Source: Actinomycetales bacterium (lineage in GTDB: Bacteria; Actinomycetota; Actinomycetes; Actinomycetales; Microbacteriaceae). Taken from it: a stretch of 44,625 nucleotides of DNA. The position numbers and the translations under genes were made by a program. The stretch spans positions 1-44,625 of the forward strand of contig JAATGR010000243.1 of the NCBI GenBank assembly GCA_015654575.1. Direction: 5' to 3'. Within the stretch, counting starts at the first letter, position 1. Every line of letters starts with the position of its first letter. Below are positions 26,341-36,674 of this stretch, piece after piece. Below the pieces are notes generated by a model that saw only the letters and a list, made by a program, of their open reading frames with translations, made no database searches and had not been told where the DNA came from.

Positions 26341-26772
26341 ATGCTGCTGGGCACGCACACTCCCAAGCTCGACGACAAAGGGCGCGTCATCCTCCCGGCC
26401 AAATTCCGCGACGACCTCGGAGACGGCGTCGTGATCACCCGTGGTCAGGAGCGGTGCCTGTACGTCTTCAGCACGGTCGAGTTCGAACGGGTGCACGAGC
26501 GCATCCGAGAGGCGCCGTTGAGCAACAAGCAGGCGAGGGACTTCCTGCGCATGTTCCTGTCGGGCGCCAGTGCGGAGAAGCCGGACGGTCAGAACCGCGT
26601 GGTTATCCCGCCGGCGTTGCGCAGCTACGCCTCTCTCGAACGCGAGCTCGTCGTCACCGGCGTCGGTGCGCACGCGGAGATCTGGAACGCGGACGCCTGG
26701 CAGGCCTACGCGAACAGTAACGAAGAGTCCTACTCCGAGATGGAGCAGGAGGTGATCCCGGGCTTGTTCTGA
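26341..26772 (+). CDS. mraZ: transcriptional regulator MraZ
   Basis: [26 protein letters not shown] and second SpoVT/AbrB-like [16 protein letters not shown] repeat. Confidence 0.96.
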   Translation: MLLGTHTPKLDDKGRVILPAKFRDDLGDGVVITRGQERCLYVFSTVEFERVHERIREAPLSNKQARDFLRMFLSGASAEKPDGQNRVVIPPALRSYASLERELVVTGVGAHAEIWNADAWQAYANSNEESYSEMEQEVIPGLF

Positions 26773-26873
26773 GCCCCATGCTGCGATTTCCCGCCGCTCA
26801 CGCCCTGACACACTTCCCCGGTGCCAGGTCGCAGAGCGGAGGGGAATCGGAGCAGGGGGACCGCCCGTGCACG

Positions 26874-27827
26874 ATGGAACTCCGCGACATCCACACCCCG
26901 GTGATGCTCGAACGCTGCGTCGAGCTGCTCGAGCCCGCGCTCAGTCGTGACGGCGCCGTGATGGTGGACGCCACGCTGGGAATGGGCGGGCACACGGAGG
27001 CGATGCTGCGGCGTTTCCCCGGCCTGCGGGTCATCGGGCTCGACCGGGACACCGCTGCGCTCGCGATCGCCCGCGAGCGCCTCGCCGCCTTCTCCGACCG
27101 GGTCGCTTTCGTCCACACCGTTTATGACGGCCTGGCATCCGCCGTCGCCGGCTTCGGCGCAGCGAACGTCGACGGCGTTCTGTTCGATCTCGGGGTGTCC
27201 TCCCTGCAACTGGACGAGGCCGACCGCGGGTTCGCGTACGCGAAGGATGCGCCGCTGGACATGCGCATGGATCAGACGGACGGTCCCACTGCGGCTGACA
27301 TCGTGGCGAGCTACAGCGAGGGCGAGCTGCGGCGGATCTTCGAGCACTATGGCGAGGAGCGTCTGGCTGCGCGCTACGCGCGCGCCATCATCGCCGCGCG
27401 CGCTCAGGAGCCGGTTGTCCGGTCGGCCCACCTGGTGCGCATCCTGGACGCCGCGACCCCCGCCGCGCTGTCGCACAGCGGCCACCCGGCCAAGCGGGTC
27501 TTCCAGGCGCTGCGGATCGAGGTCAACGGCGAGCTGCGCGCCCTGGAGCGGGCGCTGCCCGCCGCGCTTGGCGCGCTCTCCGTGGGCGGTCGCATCGTCG
27601 TCCTCTCCTATCAGTCTCTCGAGGATCGGTTCGTGAAACGCGCGTTCGCGGCGGCAGCGGCATCCACCGCTCCGGCAGGTCTCCCGGTGGAGCCCCCCGA
27701 GCACGCCCCCCGCTTCCGACTGCTGGTCAAAGGCGCAGAACTGGCCGACGAGCAGGAACGCGCCCGCAACCCGCGCGCGACCCCGGTGCGTCTGCGCGCC
27801 GCCGAGCGCGTGAGGAGCGCCGCATGA
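26874..27827 (+). CDS. rsmH: 16S rRNA (cytosine1402-N4)-methyltransferase
   Basis: HTPVMLERCVELLEPAL, VDATLGMGGHTEAML, LFDLGVSSLQLDEADRGFAY, LSYQSLEDRFVKR. Confidence 0.96.
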   Translation: MELRDIHTPVMLERCVELLEPALSRDGAVMVDATLGMGGHTEAMLRRFPGLRVIGLDRDTAALAIARERLAAFSDRVAFVHTVYDGLASAVAGFGAANVDGVLFDLGVSSLQLDEADRGFAYAKDAPLDMRMDQTDGPTAADIVASYSEGELRRIFEHYGEERLAARYARAIIAARAQEPVVRSAHLVRILDAATPAALSHSGHPAKRVFQALRIEVNGELRALERALPAALGALSVGGRIVVLSYQSLEDRFVKRAFAAAAASTAPAGLPVEPPEHAPRFRLLVKGAELADEQERARNPRATPVRLRAAERVRSAA

Positions 27828-28441
27828 GCGCGGGCACGACGGCCGTCATCGAGCCGCTCGTCCCGGACGAGGTCGGCCGCGAGCTTCCCCGTCGCGTCCT
27901 TCGTCCCCTCGAGCGTCCCACTCACAGGCGGCGGCCTCGCCTGGCGTACGGGATCGTCGCCGTCGCCGGAGCGCTCGCGATCGCGGCGGCGCAGATGCTC
28001 CTGTCGATCCTGTCGACGCAGAGCTCCTTCGAGATCGCCCAGCTGACCAGCCAGCAGCAGCAGCTCACCTGGCAGAAGCAGATCCTCTACGACCAGGTCG
28101 ACGGTCTCAGCTCACCGCAGTATCTGGCTGCGAACGCGGCGGCGCTGGGAATGGTCATCAATGAGGCTCCGAGCTACCTGCGCCTGAGCGACGGCGCGAT
28201 CCTGGGCACGTCGCAGGCGGCTGCGGACGGCTCGTCGGTCGATGCTCTCGGGCGCAGTCTCGTCAGCAACAGCCTGGTGGCCGACACGCCGTTGGTCACC
28301 GACACGGATAGCACGATCAGCGGCACGCAATCGACCGACGACGCAACCGGAGGCACCGCCGACGACACCACGGGGGACACCACCGATACGGCGACACCCC
28401 CCGCGCTGACCGACGGACTGCCGACCCCGGCCACACACTGA
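27824..28441 (+). CDS. ftsL: FtsL-like septum formation initiator protein
   Basis: Single TM, heptad-like FEIAQLTSQQQQLTWQKQILYDQVDGLSSP; position between rsmH and ftsI; ATGA overlap. Confidence 0.8.
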   Translation: MSAGTTAVIEPLVPDEVGRELPRRVLRPLERPTHRRRPRLAYGIVAVAGALAIAAAQMLLSILSTQSSFEIAQLTSQQQQLTWQKQILYDQVDGLSSPQYLAANAAALGMVINEAPSYLRLSDGAILGTSQAAADGSSVDALGRSLVSNSLVADTPLVTDTDSTISGTQSTDDATGGTADDTTGDTTDTATPPALTDGLPTPATH

Positions 28442-28445
28442 AGAG

Positions 28446-30230
28446 ATGACGACCAGAAGCACTCGCACGCCACGGCGTCGCACCGTTGTCGCCCTCGCCG
28501 TCGTCCTGAGCGTGGTGGTCGCCTTCACCGTGCGTTTGGTCGACATTCAGGTCGTCGATGCGCAGGAGTACGTCGCCCAGTCGCTGTCGATGGGTATCGG
28601 TGTCACGACGACCACCTATGGGACCAGAGGATCGATCGTCGACGACGACGGAACGGTCCTCGCGAGCAGCGTGCTGGAGTACGACGCGCAGCTCGATCCG
28701 AAACTCGTCGGGTCGGTCGAGCGCACGGACGACAACGGTCAGACCGTCGACGTCGACTGGCCCACCATCGCGGGCGAGATCGGCGCCATCACCGGACAGA
28801 GCGCAGAGGAGGTCGAGAAGATCGTCTCCGACGCCCTCGCGGCCGATCCCGACTCCCGCTACGCGCAGCTGGCCACGGGGCTCTCCACCGAGCAGTATCG
28901 GGCACTGGCCGACCTCGACCTGCCCTATCTGGCGATGTACTCCAGTCCGGCGCGCACCTACCCCAACGGCGCCGTGGCGGGGAACCTCCTCGGTTTCATG
29001 AGCTCGGACGGCACCCCGTTGGAGGGGCTGGAGGAGTCGGAGAACGAGTGCCTCGCCTCCACCGACGGATCGGTCACCTACGAGCAGGGCGTGGACGGGA
29101 ACATCATCCCCGGCACCGAGGTCGACACGGCCGCCGTCGACGGCGGCACGGTCAGCTTGACGATCGACGAAGATCTTCAGTGGTACATGGAGCAGCTCAT
29201 CGCCGAACAGGTGCAGAACCTGGGAGCGCAGGACGGTCAGATCATGGTCGTCGAGGTGAAGACCGGCGAGATCAAGGCCGCAGCCGAATACCCCACCGTC
29301 GATCCGAACGACATCGACGCGACAGCAACGGAGGACCGCTCGAGCCGCATCTTCCGCGACACCTTCGAGCCCGGCTCCACCTTCAAGGCGCTGACGGCGG
29401 CGACGGCCATCGACACCGGCATCGCGACGCCCACCTCGACCGTGACAGCGTCCAGCTCCGAGACGTTCGCGAGTGGCGCGACAGTGACAGATGCGGAGAG
29501 CCACGGCGCGACCAACTACACCCTCACCGGTGTGCTCATCGACTCCTCGAACGTCGGAATCTCGAAGTTCGCCGAGCAGATCGACTCGCAAACCCGCTAC
29601 GACTACCTGCAGGCCTTCGGCATCGGTCAGGGGAGTGCGGTGGACTTCCCCGGCGAGGCGCACGGCGACCTGAAGACCGTGGACGAATGGGATCCGCAGA
29701 CGACGCTGAACATCTCGTTCGGACAGGGCGTGTCCACGACCCTCCCTGAGCTCGTCGGCGCCTACCAGGCGATCGCGAACGACGGCACGAAGGTCCCGCT
29801 CTCGCTCGTGAGCAGCTGCACCCAGGCTGACGGCACGGTCATCACCAACGACGCCGCCGATTCGACGACGCAGGTCATCAGCAGCGACACCGCCACCCAG
29901 GTGCAGGAGATGCTCGAGAACGTGCTGCTGCAGGGATCGTTGGCCAAGAGCGTCGCGATCAGCGGCTACCGCATCGCGGGCAAGACCGGCACCGGTGAGA
30001 TCGCCGAGAACGGCAGCTATAAGCAGGGCGTCTACTGGACGACCCTCATCGGCTTCGCCCCCGCCGACGATCCGCAGTACATCGTCGCGGTCACGCTGGA
30101 CCAGCCGACTGCGGTAACCTCATCTGCGGCCAACGCCTCCGCGTTCCAGGACGCAATGACACAGGTGCTCAAGACATACCGGGTCATGCCGTCCACCACG
30201 GAAGCCACCCTGCTTCCGAAGACGGGCTGA
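28446..30230 (+). CDS. ftsI: peptidoglycan D,D-transpeptidase FtsI (PBP)
   Basis: SxxK in EPGSTFKAL, SSN in IDSSNVGISK, KTGT in AGKTGTGEI. Confidence 0.93.
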   Translation: MTTRSTRTPRRRTVVALAVVLSVVVAFTVRLVDIQVVDAQEYVAQSLSMGIGVTTTTYGTRGSIVDDDGTVLASSVLEYDAQLDPKLVGSVERTDDNGQTVDVDWPTIAGEIGAITGQSAEEVEKIVSDALAADPDSRYAQLATGLSTEQYRALADLDLPYLAMYSSPARTYPNGAVAGNLLGFMSSDGTPLEGLEESENECLASTDGSVTYEQGVDGNIIPGTEVDTAAVDGGTVSLTIDEDLQWYMEQLIAEQVQNLGAQDGQIMVVEVKTGEIKAAAEYPTVDPNDIDATATEDRSSRIFRDTFEPGSTFKALTAATAIDTGIATPTSTVTASSSETFASGATVTDAESHGATNYTLTGVLIDSSNVGISKFAEQIDSQTRYDYLQAFGIGQGSAVDFPGEAHGDLKTVDEWDPQTTLNISFGQGVSTTLPELVGAYQAIANDGTKVPLSLVSSCTQADGTVITNDAADSTTQVISSDTATQVQEMLENVLLQGSLAKSVAISGYRIAGKTGTGEIAENGSYKQGVYWTTLIGFAPADDPQYIVAVTLDQPTAVTSSAANASAFQDAMTQVLKTYRVMPSTTEATLLPKTG

Positions 30231-30246
30231 GTCGCACCCACCTGAC

Positions 30247-31659
30247 ATGATCGAACTTTCTCACTCCCGCATCGCCACGGTGCTCGGCGGCAGCCTGCGC
30301 ACGGCCGCCGGCGACGGTCCGGACACGACGGTGCGTGGCACCGTGGACACGGACTCCCGGCTCATCGGTGCCGGCTACATCTTCGTGGCCAAGCCCGGGG
30401 AGACCACCGACGGGCACCTGTTCGTGCCCGCGGTGGCGGCGGCCGGTGCCGCACTGGCGATCGTGGAACGTCCGGTCGACGCGCCGATCACGCAGATCGT
30501 CGTTCCGGACGCGGTGACGGCCCTCGCCGATCTTGCGCGCGAGGTCGTTGCCGTCGTGCGGGCCCGAGGCGATCTGCGGATCGTCGGCATCACCGGCTCG
30601 AACGGGAAGACCACCACGAAGAACCTGCTCGCCCGCATCCTCGGTGACGACGGCGAGACCGTCGCCCCCCGGGCGTCGTTCAACAACGAGGTGGGCGCGC
30701 CCCTGACGATGCTGCGCGTCGGCGCTGACACGCGCTACCTCGTCAGCGAGTTCGGCGCGAGCGGACCGGGGGAGATCGCCCGACTCGCCGGCCTCGTCAC
30801 CCCGGACATCGGCGTCGTCCTGATGGTGGGCCTGGCCCATGCCGGCGGTTTCGGCGGCATCGAGGCGACGTTCCGTGCCAAGGCGGAGCTCGTGCGGTCT
30901 CTCCGACCGGGCGGCCTTGCCGTGCTGAACGTCGACGACCCGCGGGTGCGCGCGATGGCGCCGATCGCCGCAGAGCAGGGTGTCGAGGTGCGCTGGTTCG
31001 GCCGCGATGGTCAGGCCTCGGTGCGGGCCGACGACGTCGAGGTGGGGGAGTCGGGAACCCGCTTCACGCTCCACGCCGACGGCGTCACGAGGCTCGTGCG
31101 GCTGCGGGTGCTCGGCGCGCATCACGTGATGAACGCGCTTGCGGCCGTCGCTGCCGCCACCGCGCTCGGCGTCACGGTCGACGACTGCGTGGCACGGCTG
31201 GAGACTGTCGAATTGGCGGAGCGGTGGCGGATGCAGCCGATGGGCTCCGAGCGGGTCCGCATCATCAACGACGCCTACAACGCCAGCCCCGACTCGATGT
31301 CGGCCGCTCTGCGCACGCTGGCGCAGATCGTGGGGCCGGGGCAGCGGGCCGTCGCCGTCCTCGGCGCGATGAGCGAGCTGGGCGAGCAGGCCGGCGAGGA
31401 GCACGACCGCATCGGCGAGCTCGCGGTGCGGCTGCGCATCCCGCGGATCGTCGTCGTGGGCGCTGAGGCGCGCCGCCTGTATCTGTCCGCCGTCGCGGAG
31501 GGATCGTGGAGCGACGAAGCGGTGTTCTTCGCCACGGCGGATGAGGCTTTCGACTACTTGCAGGGAGAGCTGCGCGACGGCGACCGGGTGCTGGTCAAGT
31601 CCTCCAACTCCGTGGGCCTCCGGTTCCTCGGCGACCGTCTGGGAGAATCCTTCTCGTGA
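30247..31659 (+). CDS. murF: UDP-N-acetylmuramoyl-tripeptide--D-alanyl-D-alanine ligase
   Basis: ITGSNGKTTTKNLLARIL, NNEVGAPLTML, NDAYNASPDSM. Confidence 0.94.
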   Translation: MIELSHSRIATVLGGSLRTAAGDGPDTTVRGTVDTDSRLIGAGYIFVAKPGETTDGHLFVPAVAAAGAALAIVERPVDAPITQIVVPDAVTALADLAREVVAVVRARGDLRIVGITGSNGKTTTKNLLARILGDDGETVAPRASFNNEVGAPLTMLRVGADTRYLVSEFGASGPGEIARLAGLVTPDIGVVLMVGLAHAGGFGGIEATFRAKAELVRSLRPGGLAVLNVDDPRVRAMAPIAAEQGVEVRWFGRDGQASVRADDVEVGESGTRFTLHADGVTRLVRLRVLGAHHVMNALAAVAAATALGVTVDDCVARLETVELAERWRMQPMGSERVRIINDAYNASPDSMSAALRTLAQIVGPGQRAVAVLGAMSELGEQAGEEHDRIGELAVRLRIPRIVVVGAEARRLYLSAVAEGSWSDEAVFFATADEAFDYLQGELRDGDRVLVKSSNSVGLRFLGDRLGESFS

Positions 31660-32765
31660 GATCTCTCCTGACCGCGGCGGCGATCTCGCTGGCATTCACA
31701 CTTTTCCTCACCCCGGTGTTCCTTCGGGTGTTCCGGAAGTGGGGGTGGGGGCAGGTCATCCGCACCCCGGAGGACGTGCACAACCCCAGCCACGGGGCCA
31801 AGCGCGGCACGCCCACCATGGGCGGCACGATCTTCATTGCGGGTTCGCTCGTGGGCTACTTCATCGGCACCTACGCGGGCGGGAACCCGCCGACGCTGTC
31901 CGGACTGCTGGTGATCTGGATGATGGTCGGTTTCGGCCTGGTCGGGTTCATCGATGACTTCATGAAGGTGAGGCGGCAGAACAGCCTCGGCCTGTCCGGC
32001 TGGCGCAAGATCGCCGGGCAGCTGATCGTCGTCGTCGTCTTCGGCGTGGTCGCGCTCAACTTCCCCAACCCCGACGGGCAGACCCCGGCCACCGCCTACA
32101 TCTCGTTGTTCCGCGACATTCCCGCGTTGTCCTTCATGGCCTTCGGCGCGATCATCGGCTGGGTGCTCTACCTGGTCTGGATCTCCCTGGTCGGGGTGGC
32201 CGCGTCCAACTCCGTCAACGTGTCCGACGGCCTCGACGGCCTCGCCGCGGGCTCGGCGATCTTCGTCACGAGCGCCCTCGCGCTGATCTCCTTCTGGCAG
32301 TTCAAGCAGCCCTGCGACCTCGACGCCCTGGAACGGGGCCTGCAGGCGTCGTGTTATCAGACCCGGGATCCGTTCGATCTCGCGATCATCGCGGCCTCCT
32401 TCATCGGTGCGCTCGTCGGGTTCCTGTGGTGGAACGCGCCGAAGGCGCAGGTGTTCATGGGCGATGTCGGCTCGATGTCCATCGGCGGTGTGATCGCGGC
32501 CCTCTCGATCCTTACGCGCACCGAGATCCTGCTGCCGGTGATCGCGGGCGTGTACGTGATCGCGTCCGGGTCGGTCATCCTGCAGCGCCTGTACTTCAAG
32601 CTGACCCGGGGTAAACGCCTGTTCCTGATGAGTCCGTTGCACCATCACCTGGAGATGCGCGGCTGGCCGGAGACGACGATCGTGGTGCGGATGTGGGTCA
32701 TCGCCGGCCTCCTGGCGCTGGCGGGCGTGGGGCTCTTCTACGTGGAATGGCTCGTCCGGGTATGA
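31656..32765 (+). CDS. mraY: phospho-N-acetylmuramoyl-pentapeptide-transferase
   Basis: GTPTMGGTIFI, GFIDDFMKVRRQNSLGL, NSVNVSDGLDGLAAG, PLHHHLEMRGWPE. Confidence 0.96.
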   Translation: MRSLLTAAAISLAFTLFLTPVFLRVFRKWGWGQVIRTPEDVHNPSHGAKRGTPTMGGTIFIAGSLVGYFIGTYAGGNPPTLSGLLVIWMMVGFGLVGFIDDFMKVRRQNSLGLSGWRKIAGQLIVVVVFGVVALNFPNPDGQTPATAYISLFRDIPALSFMAFGAIIGWVLYLVWISLVGVAASNSVNVSDGLDGLAAGSAIFVTSALALISFWQFKQPCDLDALERGLQASCYQTRDPFDLAIIAASFIGALVGFLWWNAPKAQVFMGDVGSMSIGGVIAALSILTRTEILLPVIAGVYVIASGSVILQRLYFKLTRGKRLFLMSPLHHHLEMRGWPETTIVVRMWVIAGLLALAGVGLFYVEWLVRV

Positions 32766-34300
32766 GCGGCCGGGCGCCCTCGCTCGCCAGCTGGTACGCC
32801 GACTGGACCGGCCTGCGCGTCGCCGTCCTCGGCCTGGGCGTCACCGGGTTCTCGGTCGCCGACACGCTCGCCGAGCTCGGAGCGGACGTGCTGGTGGTGA
32901 CGGAGAGCGCGGACGACGAACACGCCCGACTGCTTCCGGTGATCGGCGCGCGGCTGCACGTCGGTCCGCTCTCGGAGGTGCCCGCGGCGCTCGTCGCACA
33001 TGCGCCCGAGGTGATCGTCGCCTCTCCGGGCTTCCCTCCCTCGCATCCGGTCGTCGTCTGGGCGCTGGCGTCGGGCGTCCCGCTGTGGGGCGATGTGGAG
33101 CTTGCCTGGCGCGTGCGGGACAAGGTCGCGGGCGCGGGCGGCACCGCGGCCGAGTGGATCCTCATCACCGGTACAAACGGCAAGACCACCACCACGCAGC
33201 TGACGGCGACCATGCTGGGTGCAGCAGGTGTGCGCGCCGCGCCGTGCGGCAATATCGGCGTCCCGGTGCTCGACGCGATCCGGGATCCCGCCGGCTTCGA
33301 TGTGCTCGTGGTCGAGCTGTCCAGCCATCAGTTGTGGTATCTGTCGCTGCAGACAGGACCGGATCCGCTCTCGCCGCTGGCCTCGGTATGCCTCAACCTC
33401 GCGGCCGACCACCTGGAGTGGCACGGTTCCTTCGCCGCCTATCGCGAGGCGAAGGCGCAGGTCTACGAGCGCACGCGCGTCGCCTGCGTCTACAACAAGG
33501 CGGACGACGCGACGAGACGCATGGTCGAGGACGCGGAGGTGGTCGAGGGAGCACGGGCGATCGGATTCGACCTGGGGGTCCCGGGGCCGAGCGATCTCGG
33601 CGTCGTGGACGGCATCCTGGTCGATCGTGCGTTCCTCGACGACCGCGCGAGCTCCGCGCTCGAGCTGACGACCGTGACGGAGCTGGCACAGTCGGGGCTG
33701 GCCGCGCCGCACCTCGTGGCGGACGTCCTCGCCGCCAGCGCGCTGGCACGGGCAGCCGGAGCGAGCCCGGCCGCCATCCGCAACGCGCTGCGCGACTTCC
33801 GCGTCGATGCGCATCGGATCGAGATCGTCGCCACGTCCGGCGGGGTGACCTGGATCGACGACTCGAAGGCGACGAATCCGCACGCGGCCGACTCCTCGCT
33901 CGCGCTGTACCCCGGGTCGATCTGGGTCGTCGGCGGGCTCCTCAAAGGCATCGACGTCTCACAGCTGGTGGCGATGCGGGGCGGCGCGGTCAAGGCGGCA
34001 ATCGTCATCGGCGTGGATCGGGAGCCGATCACCGCGGCGTTCGCGCGACACGCGCCGCACGTGCCGCTGTTCGAGGTCGTCGACCCGGAGACTGAACAGG
34101 TCATGGCACGGGTCGTCGAGCTCGCCGGCAGGGTCGCGCGTGACGGGGACGTCGTCCTGCTCGCCCCCGCCTCCGCATCCTTCGACCAGTTCTCGTCCTA
34201 CGCCGACCGTGGCCGGGCGTTCGCCCGGGCCGTACGCGAGAAGATCGAGAGGGAGGCCGGTGGCGGACACGACTCGGACGCGACCGGCGACCTCGACTGA
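32762..34300 (+). CDS. murD: UDP-N-acetylmuramoyl-L-alanine--D-glutamate ligase
   Basis: ITGTNGKTTTTQLTATML, VVELSSHQLWYL, WIDDSKATNPHAADSSL. Confidence 0.95.
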   Translation: MSGRAPSLASWYADWTGLRVAVLGLGVTGFSVADTLAELGADVLVVTESADDEHARLLPVIGARLHVGPLSEVPAALVAHAPEVIVASPGFPPSHPVVVWALASGVPLWGDVELAWRVRDKVAGAGGTAAEWILITGTNGKTTTTQLTATMLGAAGVRAAPCGNIGVPVLDAIRDPAGFDVLVVELSSHQLWYLSLQTGPDPLSPLASVCLNLAADHLEWHGSFAAYREAKAQVYERTRVACVYNKADDATRRMVEDAEVVEGARAIGFDLGVPGPSDLGVVDGILVDRAFLDDRASSALELTTVTELAQSGLAAPHLVADVLAASALARAAGASPAAIRNALRDFRVDAHRIEIVATSGGVTWIDDSKATNPHAADSSLALYPGSIWVVGGLLKGIDVSQLVAMRGGAVKAAIVIGVDREPITAAFARHAPHVPLFEVVDPETEQVMARVVELAGRVARDGDVVLLAPASASFDQFSSYADRGRAFARAVREKIEREAGGGHDSDATGDLD

Positions 34301-35498
34301 CGAGGCCCGCCGGGGTCTGGCAGCCCGTGTCTCCCTCGGCAGGGTGTTCGCGCCGGTTCCGAGCGAGTTCCTGCTGATCGCATCGACCGCGCTCCTGCTG
34401 ACCGGCTTCGGGGTGGTGATGGTCCTGTCGGCGACATCGGCGACCTCCGACTCCACCGACGGCAACCCCTACGACGCGTTCATCAAGCAGGGAGTGTTCG
34501 CCCTGATCGGCATCCCCCTGATGTTCCTGGCCTCCCGGATGCCGCTGAAGTTCTGGAAGCGCATCGCGGGGCCGGCCCTGCTCGTGGCCATCCTTTTCCA
34601 GCTGCTCGTGTTCACGCCGCTCGGGATCACCAACGACGGCAACCGCAACTGGATCAGCATCGCCGGCATCCAGGCCCAGCCGGCCGAGTTCCTGAAGCTG
34701 ACCCTGGCGCTGTGGCTGGGGTTCATCCTGAACCGGAAGAAGGCCCTGCTGGGAAAGTGGAAGCACGCCTTGATCCCGGCGATCCCGGTGGCGCTGCTGG
34801 TGATGGGGACGGTCATCGCCGGCAAGGATCTCGGCACCGTGATGATCCTCGTGCTCGTGCTGCTCGGCGGGCTCTTCTTCTCCGGCGTGAAGCTGCGGGT
34901 TTTCGTGCTCCCCATGGTGCTCGCGATCGGCGGCGTCGCGATCTTCGCGGTGACCAGTCCCGACCGGATGCGCCGCATCATGAGCTTCCTGAATCCTGAC
35001 TGCCTCGCCGACTACTACGGCGACTGCTACCAGCCGCTGCACGGCATCTGGGGTCTGGCGGGCGGCGGCCTGTTCGGTCTGGGCCTCGGCAATTCGAAGG
35101 AGAAGTACAGCTGGTTGCCCGCGGCCGCCAACGACTACATCTTCGCCATCGTCGGCGAGGAGCTGGGGCTGGTCGGATGCGTCGTGGTGCTGGTCCTGTT
35201 CGCATTGTTCGCCGTCGGTGCCTTCCACGTGATCCGCAAGACCGACGACCTCTTCGTCCGCACCGTCTCGGGTGCCATCACGATCTGGATCGTCGGGCAG
35301 GCGCTGATCAACGTCGGCGTGGTGCTGCGCCTGTTCCCCGTTCTCGGCGTGCCGTTACCCTTCATGTCGCAGGGCGGCACCTCGCTGATATCGGTTCTGC
35401 TCGCCTCCGGGGTGCTGCTGTCCTTCGCGCGCACCCTTCCGCGACGAGATCGTGTGCTTCCGTCCCCCGCTCCATCGCCGGGTAGGGTCTTGGGGTGA
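34260..35498 (+). CDS. ftsW: lipid II polymerase FtsW (SEDS family)
   Basis: Polytopic; GNRNWISIAGIQAQPAEFLKL, YSWLPAAANDYIFAIVGEELGLVG, PFMSQGGTSLI; GTG start overlapping murD by 41 nt. Confidence 0.93.
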   Translation: MADTTRTRPATSTDEARRGLAARVSLGRVFAPVPSEFLLIASTALLLTGFGVVMVLSATSATSDSTDGNPYDAFIKQGVFALIGIPLMFLASRMPLKFWKRIAGPALLVAILFQLLVFTPLGITNDGNRNWISIAGIQAQPAEFLKLTLALWLGFILNRKKALLGKWKHALIPAIPVALLVMGTVIAGKDLGTVMILVLVLLGGLFFSGVKLRVFVLPMVLAIGGVAIFAVTSPDRMRRIMSFLNPDCLADYYGDCYQPLHGIWGLAGGGLFGLGLGNSKEKYSWLPAAANDYIFAIVGEELGLVGCVVVLVLFALFAVGAFHVIRKTDDLFVRTVSGAITIWIVGQALINVGVVLRLFPVLGVPLPFMSQGGTSLISVLLASGVLLSFARTLPRRDRVLPSPAPSPGRVLG

Positions 35499-36589
35499 CG
35501 ACCTACCTGCTGGCAGGCGGCGGGACCGCGGGACACGTGAATCCGCTGCTGGCCGTGGCCGATCTACTGCGGGCACGTGAACCGGACGCCGAGGTTCTCG
35601 TGCTCGGAACCCGCGAAGGCCTGGAGGCGCGGCTGGTCCCGGAACGCGGCTACGAGCTGCTGTTCGTGGACAAGGTGCCGTTCCCACGCCGCCCCGACCG
35701 CCGTGCGTTGGCGTTCCCCGGGCGGTTCCGCCGCGCCGTCGGGCAGGTTCGCGAGATCATCGGAGACCGAGGCGTGGGCGTGGTGATCGGGTTCGGCGGG
35801 TACGCCGCCGCTCCGGCATATGTGGCGGCCCGCAGGGAGCACGTGCCGACCGTGGTGCACGAGGCCAACGCCAAGCCGGGACTCGCGAACGTGCTCGGCG
35901 CGCGCAGAGCCGCCGCAGTGGGCGTCGCCTTCGAAGGAACCTCCCTGCGCGGAGCTCGCACGGTCGGGATGCCGCTGCGCCGTGAGATCGTCGACCTGGA
36001 CCCGGATGCCCTCCGGGTCGAGGCCAGCGCGCACTACGGCCTCGATCCGGCACGCCGGACCCTGCTGGTGTTCGGCGGTTCCTTGGGTGCCCGGCGGCTG
36101 AACGAGGCGTTCGCCGACGCCTATCGGGACGTGCTGGACGCCGGCTGGCAGCTGGTGCACCTCACCGGCGCCGGCTGGAGCGGGGACGACCCGGGCGCGC
36201 CGGGCTACGTCGTCCGCCCCTACGAGGACCGGATGGATCTCGCCTTCGCTGTCGCCGACTTCATCGTGTCCCGTTCGGGCGCCGCGACGGTGTCCGAGAT
36301 CAGTGCCCTCGGCATCCCCGCCGTCTACGTCCCCTATGCGGTCGGCAACGGTGAGCAGGCGCTGAACGCGCGTTCCGCCGTCGCGGCTGGGGCGGCCATG
36401 ATGATCCCCGATGCGGAGTTCACCCCCGAGCGCGTGCGCACCGGGGTACTGCCACTGCTGACCGACCCCGACCGTCTCGCGCGCATGCGCTCCGCCGCGT
36501 CGACGGTCGGCACGCGCACCGGTGCCGAGAATGTGGTGGCGCTCATCGACGAAGCGCTCGCGCCTCTCGGGGATATCGGCCCGCATTAG
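35495..36589 (+). CDS. murG: UDP-GlcNAc:lipid I N-acetylglucosaminyltransferase
   Basis: LLAGGGTAGHVNPLLAVADLL, GFGGYAAAPAYVAA, SRSGAATVSEISALG. Confidence 0.95.
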   Translation: MTTYLLAGGGTAGHVNPLLAVADLLRAREPDAEVLVLGTREGLEARLVPERGYELLFVDKVPFPRRPDRRALAFPGRFRRAVGQVREIIGDRGVGVVIGFGGYAAAPAYVAARREHVPTVVHEANAKPGLANVLGARRAAAVGVAFEGTSLRGARTVGMPLRREIVDLDPDALRVEASAHYGLDPARRTLLVFGGSLGARRLNEAFADAYRDVLDAGWQLVHLTGAGWSGDDPGAPGYVVRPYEDRMDLAFAVADFIVSRSGAATVSEISALGIPAVYVPYAVGNGEQALNARSAVAAGAAMMIPDAEFTPERVRTGVLPLLTDPDRLARMRSAASTVGTRTGAENVVALIDEALAPLGDIGPH

Positions 36590-36674
36590 CACGGCCCTCG
36601 TCGCGGACGGGATCCTTGCCGTCCCCGCGCGCCCGGAGCCGGCGCGCAGGAGCCGAACCTAGACTGACAGGGTC

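Noticed and set aside
30213-30227. LPKTG at the extreme C-terminus of FtsI (sortase-like motif)
   Set aside because: No hydrophobic segment or positively charged tail follows; sorting signals need both. Likely coincidental.
34260-34300. 41-nt murD/ftsW overlap as a possible frameshift artefact
   Set aside because: Both reading frames are intact with normal termini; overlaps of this kind are common in dcw clusters.
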